Below are positions 40,560 to 51,700 of a stretch of DNA of 64,000 nt, piece by piece. The stretch spans positions 103,236 through 167,235 of the forward strand of contig NW_027490507.1 of NCBI RefSeq assembly GCF_050948175.1. Direction: 5' to 3'. Every line of letters starts with the position of its first letter. The stretch's first letter is position 1. The notes below the pieces were generated by a model that ran no database searches, was not told the DNA's origin, and saw only the letters and a program-made list of their open reading frames with translations. The stretch comes from Xylocopa sonorina. Lineage: Eukaryota; Arthropoda; Insecta; Hymenoptera; Apidae. The position numbers were made by a program, and so were the translations under genes.

Positions 40560-43169
40560 TTATGATTTGCGAAGTGTTATGTATTCCTCGTCTACACTTC
40601 AAATGAATGTAAATGCGACACTTACTTGCAAGGAAATAGCGTTTGCAGATGTCTACGTATCGTAGCAATAGAGTTCAAATGCTTCTTAAAACGCGATATC
40701 GCATCTCATATCTATGTTTCATGCTAACATTTAATATGATTTGCGAAGTGTTATGTATTCCTCGTCTACACTTCAAATGAATGTAAATGCGACACTTCCT
40801 TGCAAGGAAATAGCGTTTGCAGATGTCTACGTATCGTAGCAATAGAGTTCTTATGATTCTTAAAACGCGATATCGCATCTCATTTCTATGTTTCATGGTA
40901 AGGTATAATATGATTTGCGAAGTGTTATGTATTCCTCGTCTGCACTTCAAATGAATGTAAATGCGACACTTACTTGCAAGGAAATAGCGTTTGCAGATGT
41001 CTACGTATCGTAGCAATAGAGTTCTTATGATTCTTAGAACGCGATATCACATCTCATTCCTATGTTTCATGGTAAGATATAATATGATTTGCGAAGTGTT
41101 ATGTATTCCTCTTCTACACTTCAAATGAATGTAAATGCGACACTTCCTTGCAAGGAAATAGCGTTTGCAGATGTCTACGTATCGTAGCAATAGATTTCTT
41201 ATGATTCTTAAAACGCGATATCGCATCTCATTTCTATGTTTCATGGTAAGATATAATATTCATTGCGAAGTGTTATGCATTCCTCGTCTACGATTGAAAT
41301 GAATGTAAATGCGACACTTCCTTGCAAGGAAATAGCGTTTGCAGATGTCTACGTATAGTAGCAATAGAGTTCAAATGCTTCTTAAAACGCGATATCGCAT
41401 CTCATATCTATGTTTCATGGTAAGATTTAATATGATTTGCGAAGTGTTATGTATTCCTCGTCTACACTTCAAATGAATGTAAATGCGACACTTCCTTGCA
41501 AGGCAATAGCGTTTGCAGATGTCTACGTATCGTAGCAATAGTGTTCTTATGATTCTTAAAACGCGATATCGCATCTCATTTCTATGTTTCATGGTAAGGT
41601 ATAATATGATTTGCGAAGTGTTATGTATTCCTCGTCTGCACTTCAAATGAATGTAAATGCGACACTTCCTTGCAAGGAAATAGCGTTTGCGAATGTCTAT
41701 CTATCGTAGCAATAGTGTTCTAATGCTGCTTAAAACGCGATATCGCATCTCATTTCTATGTTTCATGGTAAGATATAATATGATTTGCGAAGTGTTATGC
41801 ATTCCTCGTCTACGATTCAAATGAATGTAAATGCGACACTTCCTTGCAAGGAAATAGCGTTTGCAGATGTCTACGTATCGTAGCAATAGATTTCTTATGA
41901 TTCTTAAAACGCGATATCACATCTCATTTCTATGTTTCATGGTAAGGTATAATATGATTAGCGAAGTGTTATGTATTCCTCGTCTACACTCCAAATGAAT
42001 GTGAAAGCGACACTTCCTTGCAAGGAAATAGCGTTTGCGAATGTCTACCTATCGTAGCAATAGAGTTCTAATGCTTCTTAAAACGCGATATCGCATCTCA
42101 TTTCTATGTTTCATGGTAAGATATAATATGATTTGCGAAGTGTCATGTATTCCTCGTCTACACTTCAAATGAATGTAAATGCGACACTTCCTTGCAAGGA
42201 AATAGCGTTTGCAAACGTCTACCTACCGTAGCAATAGAGTTCCAATGCTTCTTAAAACGCGGTATCGCATCTCATTTCTATGTTTCATGGTAAGATATAT
42301 TATGATTTGCGAAGTGTTATGTATTCCTCGTCTACACTTCAAATGAATGTAAATGCGACACTTACTTGCAAGGAAATAGCGTTTGCAGATGTCTACGTAT
42401 CGTAGCAATAGAGTCCTTATGATTCTTAGAACGCGATATCGCATCTCATTTCTATGTTTCATGGTAAGATATAATATTCATTGCGAAGTGTTATGCATTC
42501 CTCGTCTACGATTGAAATGAATGTAAATGCGACACTTCTTTGCAAGGAAATAGCGTTTGCAGATGTCTACGTATCGTAGCAATAGAGTTCAAATGCTTCT
42601 TAAAACGCGATATCGCATCTCATTTCTATGTTTCATGGTAAGATATAATATGATTTGCGAAGTGTTATGTATTCCTCGTCTACACTTCAAATGAATGTAA
42701 ATGCGACACATCCTTGCAAGGAAATAGCGTTTGCAGATGTCTACGTATCGTAGCAATAGAGTTCTTATGATTCTTAAAACGCGATATCGCATCTCATTTC
42801 TATGTTTCATGGTAAGATATAACATGATTTGCGAAGTGTCATGTATTCCTCGTCTACACTTCAAATGAATGTGAATGCGACACTTCCTTGCAAGGAAATA
42901 GCGTTTGCGAATATCTACCTATCGTAGCAATAGTGTTCTAATGCTTCTTAAAACGCGGTATCGCATCTCATTTCTATGTTTCATGGTAAGATATATTATG
43001 ATTTGAGAAGTGTTATGTATTCCTCGTCTACACTTCAAATGAATGTAAATGCGACACTTACTTGCAAGGAAATAGCGTTTGCAGATGTCTACGTATCGTA
43101 GCAATAGAGTTCTTATGATTCTTAGAACGCGATATCGCATCTCATTTCTATGTTTCATGGTAAGATATA
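40523..43169 (+). repeat. 15-monomer tandem duplication (2610 bp), second copy
   Basis: This is the direct partner of 37913-40559; identity continues 37 bp past one period. It ends at 43170, where TATAATATG replaces TATATTATG and the type B unit at 43141 takes over. Confidence 0.93.
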
Positions 43170-43313
43170 ATATGATTTGCGAAGTGTCATGTATTCCTCG
43201 TCTACACTTCAAGTGAATGTAAATGCGACACTTACTTGCAAGGAATTAGCGATGCAGATGTCTAGGTATCGTAGCAATAGAGTTCTAATGCTTCTTAAAA
43301 CGCGATATCGCAT
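43141..43313 (+). repeat. Type B monomer, copy 14
   Basis: It marks the right end of the 2610-bp tandem pair. Its first 29 bases still match the duplicated block. Confidence 0.92.
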
Positions 43314-44531
43314 CTCATTTCTATGTTTCATGGTAAGATATAATATGATTTGCGAAGTGTTATGTATTCCTCGTCTACACTTCAAATGAATGTAAATGCG
43401 ACACTTCCTTGCAAGGAAATAGCGTTTGCAGTTGTCAATCTATCGTAGCAATAGAGTTCTAATGCTTCTTAAAACGCGATATCTCATCTCATTTCTATGT
43501 TTCATGGTAAGATATAATATGATTTGCGAAGTGTCATGTATTCCTCGTCTACACTTCAAATGAATGTGAATGCGACACTTCCTTGCAAGGAAATAGCGTT
43601 TGCGAATGTCTACGTATCGTAGCAATAGAGTTCAAATGCTTCTTAAAACGCGATATCGCATCTCATATCTATGTTTCATGGTAAGATTTAATATGATTTG
43701 CGAAGTGTTATGTATTCCTCGTCTACACTTCAAATGAATGTAAATGCGACACTTCCTTGCAAGGCAATAGCGTTTGCAGATGTCTACGTATCGTAGCAAT
43801 AGTGTTCTTATGATTCTTAAAACGCGATATCGCATCTCATTTCTATGTTTCATGGTAAGGTATAATATGATTTGCGAAGTGTTATGTATTCCTCGTCTGC
43901 ACTTCAAATGAATGTAAATGCGACACTTCCTTGCAAGGAAATAGCGTTTGCGAATGTCTATCTATCGTAGCAATAGTGTTCTAATGCTGCTTAAAACGCG
44001 ATATCGCATCTCATTTCTATGTTTCATGGTAAGATATAATATGATTTGCGAAGTGTTATGCATTCCTCGTCTACACTTCAAATGAATGTAAATGCGACAC
44101 TTCCTTGCAAGGAAATAGCGTTTGCAGATGTCTACGTATCGTAGCAATAGATTTCTTATGATTCTTAAAACGCGATATCTCATCTCATTTCTATGTTTCA
44201 TGGTAAGATATAATATGATTTGCGAAGTGTCATGTATTCCTCGTCTACACTTCAAATGAATGTGAATGCGACACTTCCTTGCAAGGAAATAGCGTTTGCG
44301 AATGTCTACCTATCGTAACAATAGTGTTCTAATGCTTCTTAAAACGCGGTATCGCATCTCATTTCTATGTTTCATGGTAAGATATAATATGATTTGCGAA
44401 GTGTTATGTATTCCTCGTCTACACTTCAAATGAATGTAAATGCGACACTTCCTTGCAAGGAAATAGCGTTTGCAGATGTCTACGTATCGTAGCAATAGAG
44501 TTCTTATGATTCTTAGAACGCGATATCGCAT

Positions 44532-44704
44532 CTCATTTCTATGTTTCATGGTAAGATATAATATGATTTGCGAAGTGTCATGTATTCTTCGTCTACACTT
44601 CAAGTGAATGTAAATGCGACACTTACTTGCAAGGAATTAGCGATGCAGATGTCTAGGTATCGTAGCAATAGAGTTCTAATGCTTCTTAAAACGCGATATC
44701 GCAT
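44532..44704 (+). repeat. Type B monomer, copy 15
   Basis: It has ATTCTTCGTC instead of ATTCCTCGTC and directly precedes the representative consensus unit. Confidence 0.92.
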
Positions 44705-44744
44705 CTCATTTCTATGTTTCATGGTAAGATATAATATGATTTGC

Positions 44745-44798
44745 GAAGTGTTATGTATTCCTCGTCTACACTTCAAATGAATGTAAATGCGACACTTC
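44745..44798. repeat. Internal GAAGTGT / ACACTTC / ACACTTC triplet
   Basis: GAAGTGT (monomer positions 41-47) is the reverse complement of ACACTTC, which follows at 64-70 and again at 88-94. The spacings are 23 and 24 bp. The first two can form a 7-bp stem with a 16-base loop. The two 24-bp blocks starting at 64 and 88 agree at about 15 of 24 positions (ACACTTC at the start, GCG at the end), which suggests an ancestral 24-bp subrepeat. The common GCGAAACTTCCTCGC subtype disrupts the third copy. Confidence 0.6.
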
Positions 44799-44809
44799 CT
44801 TGCAAGGAA
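44796..44809. other. Dyad 1 of the monomer: TTCCTTGCAAGGAA
   Basis: This is a perfect 14-bp palindrome at monomer positions 92-105, shown here in the representative copy. It recurs once per monomer in most of the array. Variants mostly alter the central four bases (TTCCTTGTAAGGAA, TTCCTCGCTAGGAA, TTCCTTGGTAGGAA, TTCCTTCCAAGGAA) while the arms TTCCT and AGGAA usually persist. The exceptions are type B (TTACTTGCAAGGAA) and the CCATGCAAGG variants. It could be a dimeric protein site or cruciform seed; no known box is recognised. Confidence 0.7.
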
Positions 44810-44826
44810 ATAGCGTTTGCAGATGT

Positions 44827-44839
44827 CTACGTATCGTAG
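44827..44839. other. Dyad 2 of the monomer: CTACG-TAT-CGTAG
   Basis: Five-base inverted arms surround a 3-base spacer at monomer positions 123-135, and a TACGTA palindrome lies inside. This is one of the most variable spots: CTACCTATCGTAG, CTAGCTATCGTAG, CTAGGTATCGTAG, CTACGTATCGAAG, CTACGAATCGAAG and CTACCTACCGTAG all occur repeatedly and serve as diagnostic subtypes. Because many subtypes break the symmetry, selection on this dyad is doubtful. Confidence 0.5.
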
Positions 44840-44866
44840 CAATAGAGTTCTAATGCTTCTTAAAAC

Positions 44867-44876
44867 GCGATATCGC
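44867..44876. other. Dyad 3 of the monomer: GCGATATCGC
   Basis: This is a perfect 10-bp palindrome at monomer positions 163-172, containing GATATC (an EcoRV site) and three of the nine CpGs. Most monomers keep it. Recurrent broken forms are GCGGTATCGC, GCTATATCGC, GCGTTATCGC, GCGATATCAC and GCGATATCTC. The site predicts a 174-bp ladder on EcoRV digestion. Confidence 0.65.
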
Positions 44877-45400
44877 ATCTCATTTCTATGTTTCATGGTA
44901 AGATATAATATGATTTGCGAAGTGTTATGTATTCCTCGTCTACACTTCAAATGAATGTGAATGCGACACTTCCTTGCAAGGAAATAGCGTTTGCGAATGT
45001 CTACCTATCGTAGCAATAGTGTTCTAATGCTTCTTAAAACGCGATATCGCATCTCATATCTATGTTTCATGGTAAGATATAATATGATTTGCGAAGTGTT
45101 ATGTATTCCTCGTCTACACTTCAAATGAATGTAAATGCGACGCTTCCTTGCAAGGCAATAGCGTTTGCAGATGTCTACGCATCGTAGCAATAGTGTTCTT
45201 ATGATTCTTAAAACGCGATATCGCATCTCATTTCTATGTTTCATGGTAAGGTATAATATGATTTGCGAAGTGTTATGTATTCCTCGTCTACACTTCAAAT
45301 GAATGTTAATGCGACACTTCCTTGTAAGGGAATAGCGTTTGCAGATGTCTACCTATCGCAGCAATAGATTTGTAATGCTTCTTAAAACGCGATATCGCAT

Positions 45401-45573
45401 CTCATTTCTATGTTTCATGGTAAGATATAATATGATTTGCGAAGTGTCATGTATTCCTCGTCTACACTTCAAGTGAATGTAAATGCGACACTTACCTGCA
45501 AGGAATTAGCGATGCAGAAGTCTAGGTATCGTAGCAATAGAGTTCTAATGCTTCTTAAAACGCGATATCGCAT
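45401..45573 (+). repeat. Type B monomer, copy 16
   Basis: It has TTACCTGCAAGG and GCAGAAGTCTAGG, both private. Confidence 0.92.
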
Positions 45574-45962
45574 CTCATTTCTATGTTTCATGGTAAGATA
45601 TAATATGATTTGCGAAGTGTTATGTATTCCTCGTCTACACTTCAAATGAATGTAAATGCGACACTTCCTTGCAAGGAAATAGCGTTTGCGAATGTCTACC
45701 TATCGTAGCAATAGTGTTCTAATGCTTCTTAAAACGCGGTATCGCATCTCATTTCTATGTTTCATGGTAAGATATATTATGATTTGCGAAGTGTTATGTA
45801 TTCCTCGTCTACACTTCAAATGAATGTAAATGCGACACTTACTTGCAAGGAAATAGCGTTTGCAGATGTCTACGTATCGTAGCAATAGAGTTCTTATGAT
45901 TCTTAGAACGCGATATCGCATCTCATTTCTATGTTTCATGGTAAGATATAATATGATTTGCG

Positions 45963-46676
45963 AAGTGTTATGTATTCCTCTTCTACACTTCAAATGAATG
46001 TAAATGCGACACTTCCTTGCAAGGAAATAGCGTTTGCAGATGACTACGTATAGAAGCAATACGGTTCAAATGCTTCTTAAAACGCGTTATCGCATCTCAT
46101 TTCTATGTTTCATGGTAAGATATATTATGATTTGCGAAGTGTTAAGTATTCCTCGTCTACACTTCAAATGAATGTAAATGCGACACTTACTTGCAAGGAA
46201 ATAGCGTTTGCAGATGTCTACGTATCGTAGCAATAGAGTTCTTATGATTCTTAAAACGCGATATCGCATCTCATTCCTATGTTTCATGGTAAGATATAAT
46301 ATGATTTGCGGAGTGTTATGTATTCCTCTTCTACACTTCAAATGAATGTAAATGCGACACTTCCTTGCAAGGAAATAGCGTTTGCAGATGACTACGTATA
46401 GAAGCAATACGGTTCAAATGCTTCTTAAAACGCGTTATCGCATCTCATTTCTATGTTTCATGGTAAGATATATTATGATTTGCGAAGTGTTAAGTATTCC
46501 TCGTCTACACTTCAAATGAATGTAAATGCGACACTTACTTGCAAGGAAATAGCGTTTGCAGATGTCTACGTATCGTAGCAATAGAGTTCTTATGATTCTT
46601 AAAACGCGATATCGCATCTCATTTCTATGTTTCATGGTAAGATATAATATGATTTGCGGAGTGTTATGTATTCCTC
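45963..46676 (+). repeat. Dimer tandem duplication (348 bp)
   Basis: Two units carrying GCAGATGACTACGTATAGAAG, AATACGGTTC, CGCGTTATCGC and GTGTTAAGTATTCC repeat at a spacing of 348 bp (46036 and 46384), with one mismatch seen (CATTCCTATG against CATTTCTATG). A related unit with ACTACGTATCGAAG is at 47602, seven monomers further on. Confidence 0.8.
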
Positions 46677-47711
46677 GTCTACACTTCAAATGAATGTGAA
46701 TGCGAAACTTCCTCGCTAGGAAATAGTGTTTGCAGATGTCTACGTATCGTAGCAATAGCTTTCTAATGCTTCTTAAAACGCGATATCGCATCTCATTTCT
46801 ATGTTTCATGGTAAGATATAATATGAATTGCGAAGTGTCATGTATACCTCGTCTACACTTCAAATGAATGTAAATGCGACACTTCCTTGCAAGGAAATAG
46901 CGTTTGCAGATGTCTACGTATCGTAGCAATAGAGTTCTTATGATTCTTAAAACGCGATATCGCATCTCATTTCTATGTTTCATGGTAAGGTATAATATGA
47001 TTTCCGAAGTGTTATGTATTCCTCGTCTGCACTTCAAATGAATGTAAATGCGACACTTCCTTGTAAGGAAATAGCGTTTGCAAATGTCAACCTATCGTAG
47101 CAATAGAGTTCTAATGCTTCTTAAAACGCGATATCTCATCTCATTTCTATGTTTCATGGTAAGATATAATATGATTTGCGAAGTGTCATGTATTCCTCGT
47201 CTACACTTCAAATGAATGTAAATGCGACACTTCCTTGCAAGGCAATAGCGTTTGCAGATGTCTACGCATCGTAGCAATAGTGTTCTTATGATTCTTAAAA
47301 CGCGATATCGCATCTCATTTCTATGTTTCATGGTAAGATATAATATGATTTGCGAAGTGTTATGTATTCCTCGTCTACACTTCAAATGAATGTAAATGCG
47401 ACACTTCCTTGCAAGGAAATAGCGTTTGCAGATGTCTACGTATCGTAGCAATAGAGTTCTTATGATTCTTAGAACGCGATATCGCATCTCATTTCTATGT
47501 TTCATGGTAAGATATAATATGATTTGCGAAGTGTTATGTATTCCTCTTCTACACTTCAAATGAATGTAAATGCGACACTTCCTTGCAAGGAAATAGCGTT
47601 TGCAGATGACTACGTATCGAAGCAATACGGTTCAAATGCTTCTTAAAACGCGTTATCGCATCTCATTTCTATGTTTCATGGTAAGATATATTATGATTTG
47701 CGAAGTGTTAA
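46677..47711 (+). repeat. Satellite segment between the dimer and trimer duplications
   Basis: Ordinary monomers, several of which keep one antisense frame open across joins (to about 47037 and 47092-47625). GCACTTCAAATG with TTTCCGAAGTG at about 47003 is private. Confidence 0.7.
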
Positions 47712-48736
47712 GTATTCCTCGTCTACACTTCAAATGAATGTAAATGCGACACTTACTTGCAAGGAAATAGCGTTTGCAGATGTCTACGTATCGTAGCAAT
47801 AGAGTTCTTATGATTCTTAAAACGCGATATCGCATCTCATTTCTATTTTTCATGGTAAGATATAATATGATTTGCGAAGTGTTATGTATTCCTCGTCTAC
47901 ACTTCAAATGAATGTGAATGCGAAACTTCCTCGCTAGGAAATAGCGTTTGCAGATGTCTACGTATCGTAGCAATAGTTTTCTAATGCTTCTTAAAACGCG
48001 ATATCGCATCTCATTTCTATGTTTCATGGTAAGATATAATATGATTTGCGAAGTGTCATGTATTCCTCGTCTACACTTCAAATGAAAGTAAATGCGACAC
48101 TTCCTTGCTAGGAAATAGCGTCTGCAGATGTCTAGGTATCGTAGCAATAGAGTTCTAATGCTTCATAAAACGCGATATCGCATCACATTTCTATGTTTCA
48201 TGGTAAGATATATTATGATTTGCGAAGTGTTATGTATTCCTCGTCTACACTTCAAATGAATGTAAATGCGACACTTACTTGCAAGGAAATAGCGTTTGCA
48301 GATGTCTACGTATCGTAGCAATAGAGTTCTTATGATTCTTAAAACGCGATATCGCATCTCATTTCTATTTTTCATGGTAAGATATAATATGATTTGCGAA
48401 GTGTTATGTATTCCTCGTCTACACTTCAAATGAATGTGAATGCGAAACTTCCTCGCTAGGAAATAGCGTTTGCAGATGTCTACGTATCGTAGCAATAGTT
48501 TTCTAATGCTTCTTAAAACGCGATATCGCATCTCATTTCTATGTTTCATGGTAAGATATAATATGATTTGCGAAGTGTCATGTATTCCTCGTCTACACTT
48601 CAAATGAAAGTAAATGCGACACTTCCTTGCTAGGAAATAGCGTCTGCAGATGTCTAGGTATCGTAGCAATAGAGTTCTAATGCTTCATAAAACGCGATAT
48701 CGCATCACATTTCTATGTTTCATGGTAAGATATAAT
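47712..48736 (+). repeat. Trimer tandem duplication (522 bp)
   Basis: 47712-48214 matches 48234-48736 with no mismatch seen. Markers are TTCTATTTTTCATGG, TAATAGTTTTC-type context, CAAATGAAAGTAAATG, GCTAGGAAATAGCGTCTGC and GCTTCATAAAACG. The last part recurs ten monomers (1740 bp) downstream at about 50.24-50.70 kb. Confidence 0.85.
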
Positions 48737-51700
48737 ATTCATTGCGAAGTGTTATGCATTCCTCGTATACGCCTGAAATGAATGTAAATGCGACACTTCC
48801 TTGCAAGGAAATAGCGTTTGCAGATGTCTACGTATCGTAGCAATAGGGTTCAAATGCTTCTTAAAACGCGATATCGCATCTCATTTCTATGTTTCATGGT
48901 AAGATATAATATGATTTGCGAAGTGTTATGTATTCCTCGTCTACACATCAAATGAATGTAAATGCGACACTTCCTTGCAAGGAAATAGCGTTTGCGAATG
49001 TCTACCTATCATAGCAATAGTGTTCTAATGCTTCTTAAAACGCGATATCGCATCTCATCTCTATGTTTCATGGTAAGATATAATATGATTTGCGAACTGT
49101 TATGTATTCCTCGTCTACACTTCAAATGAATGTAAATGCGACACTTCCTTGCAAGGAAATAGCGTTTGCAGATGTCTACGTATCGAAGCAATAGGGTTCA
49201 AATGCTTTTTAAAACGCGATATCGCATCTCATTTCTATGTTTCATGGTAAGATATAATATGAATTGCGAAGTGTCATGTATACCTCGTCTACACTTCAAA
49301 TGAATGTAAATGCGACACTTCCTTGCAAGGATATAGAGTTTGCGAATGTCTATCTATCGTAGCAATATTGGTCTAATGCTGCTTAAAACGCGATATCGCA
49401 TCTCATTTCTATGTTTCATGGTAAGATATAATATGATTTGCGAAGTGTTATGCATTCCTCGTCTACGATTCAAATGAATGTAAATGCGACACTTCCTTGC
49501 AAGGAAATAGCGTTTGCAGATGTCTACGTATCGTAGCAATAGAGTTCTTATGATTCTTAAAGCGCGATATCACATCTCATTTCTATGTTTCATGGTAAGA
49601 TATAATATGATTAGCGAAGTGTTATGTATTCCTCGTCTACACTTCAAATGAATGTGAATGCGACACTTCCTTGCAAGGAAATAGAGTTTGCGAATGTCTA
49701 CCTATCGTAGCAATAGTGTTCTAATGCTTCTTAAAACGCGATATCGCATCTCATTTATATGTTTCACGGTAAGATATATTATGATTTGCGAAGTGTTATG
49801 TATTCCTCGTCTACACTTCAAATGTATGTAAATGCGACACTTCCTTGCAAGGAAATAGCATTTGCAGATGTCTACCTATCGTAGCAATAGAGTTCTTGTG
49901 ATACTTAAAACGCGATATCGCTTCTCATTTCTATGTTTCATGGTAAGATATAATATGATTAGCGAAGTGTTATGTATTCCTCGGCTACACCTCAAATGAA
50001 TGTGAATGCGACACTTCCTTGCAAGGAAATAGCGTTTGCGAATGTCTACCGATCATAGCAATAGTGTTCTAATGCTTCTTAAAACGCGATATCGCATCTC
50101 ATCTCTATGTTTCATGGTAAGATATAATATGATTTGCGAAGTGTTATGTATTCCTCGTCTACACATCAAATGAATGTAAATGCGACACTTCCTTGTAAGG
50201 AAATAGCTTTTGCAGATGTCTACCTATCGTAGCAATAGAGTTCTAATGCTTCTTAAAACGCGATATCGCATCGCATTTCTATGTTTCATGGTAAGATATA
50301 ATATGATTTGCGAAGTGTCATGTATTCCTCGTCTACACTTCAAATGAAAGTAAATGCGACACTTCCTTGCTAGGAAATAGCGTCTGCAGATGTCTAGGTA
50401 TCGTAGTAATAGAGTTCTAATGCTTCATAAAACGCGATATCGCATCACATTTCTATGTTTCATGGTAAGATATAATATTCATTGCGAAGTGTTATGCATT
50501 CCTCGTATACGCCTGAAATGAATGTAAATGCGACACTTCCTTGCAAGGAAATAGCGTTTGCAGATGTCTACGTATCGTAGCAATAGGGTTCAAATGCTTC
50601 TTAAAACGCGATATCGCATCTCATTTCTATGTTTCATGGTAAGATATAATATGATTTGCGAAGTGTTATGTATTCCTCGTCTACACATCAAATGAATGTA
50701 AATGCGACACTTCCTTGCAAGGAAATAGCGTTTGCAGATGTCTACGTATCGAAGCAATAGAGTTCAAATGCTTTTTAAAACGCGATATCGCATCTCATTT
50801 CTATGTTTCATGGTAAGATATAATATGATTTGCGAAGTGTCATGTATTCCTCGTCTACACTTCAAATGAATGTAAATGCGACACTACCTTGCTAGGAAAT
50901 AGCGTCTGTAGATGTCTAGGTATCGCAGCAATAGAGTTCTAATGCTCCTTAAAACGCGATATCGCATCTCATTTCTATGTTTCATGGTAAGATATAATAC
51001 AATTTGCGAAGTGTCATGTATTCCTCGTCTACACTTCAAATGCATGTAAATGCGAAACTTCCATGCAAGGAAATAGCGTTTGCAGATGTCTACGTATCGT
51101 AGCAATGGAGTTCTTATGATTCTTAAAACGCGATATCGCATCTCATTTCTATGTTCCATGGTAAGATATAATATGATTTGCGAAGTGTCATGTATTCCTC
51201 GTCTGCACTTCAAATGAATGTAAATGCGACACTTCCTTGCAAGGAAATAGCGTTTGCAGATGTCTACGTATCGAAGCAATAGTGTTCTTATGTTTCTTAA
51301 AACGCGATATCGCATCTCATTTTTATGTTTCATGGAAAGATATAATATGATTTGCGAAGTGTTATGTATTCCTCGTCTACACTTCAAATGAATGTAAATG
51401 CGACACTTCTTTGCAAGGAAATAGCGTTTGCAAATATCTACCTATCGTAGCAATAGTGTTCTAATGCTTCTTAAAACGCGATATCGCATCTCGTTTCTAT
51501 GTTTCATGGTAAGTTATAATATGATTTGCGAAGTGTCATGTATTCCTCGTCTACACTTCAAATGAATGTGAATGCGACACTTCCTTGCAAGGAAATAGCG
51601 TTTGCGAATGTCTACCTATCGTAGCAATAGTGTTCTAATGCTTCTTAAAACGCGGTATCGCATCTCATTTCTATGTTTCATGGTAAGATATAATATGATT

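Larger units (their letters stand above)
44705..44878 (+). repeat. Representative consensus monomer (174 bp)
   Basis: This copy matches the consensus I derived by eye at all 174 positions. By hand count it has 31 C and 32 G (36% GC) and nine CpG. The left part (monomer positions 1-60) is AT-rich and includes AGATATAATATGATTT. The middle (41-111) holds three copies of the GAAGTGT/ACACTTC motif. The right part (92-172) holds three dyads. The most frequently varying positions are in the CTACSTATCGWAG region (123-135), the centre of the 92-105 dyad, the GATTTGCG block near 34-41 and the TTCTAATG/TTCTTATGATT/TTCAAATG block near 144-153. Confidence 0.95.
43170..45962 (+). repeat. Mosaic satellite segment with three type B units
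   Basis: About 43.26-43.6 kb (GCAGTTGTCAATC) resembles about 36.3-36.6 kb, spacing 6958 bp. About 43.62-44.08 kb resembles about 41.36-41.82 kb, spacing 2261 bp. The last GTTAATGCG plus AAGGGAATAG unit that I saw in the window is at about 45306. Confidence 0.7.

Noticed and set aside
44796..44809. Transcription terminator hairpin at TTCCTTGCAAGGAA
   Set aside because: It has no loop, no following T run and no gene upstream. It is a palindrome present once in most monomers.
45963..48736. Mobile element insertion causing local repeats
   Set aside because: The duplicated blocks are whole numbers of monomers (348 and 522 bp) with no terminal repeats or target-site duplication.
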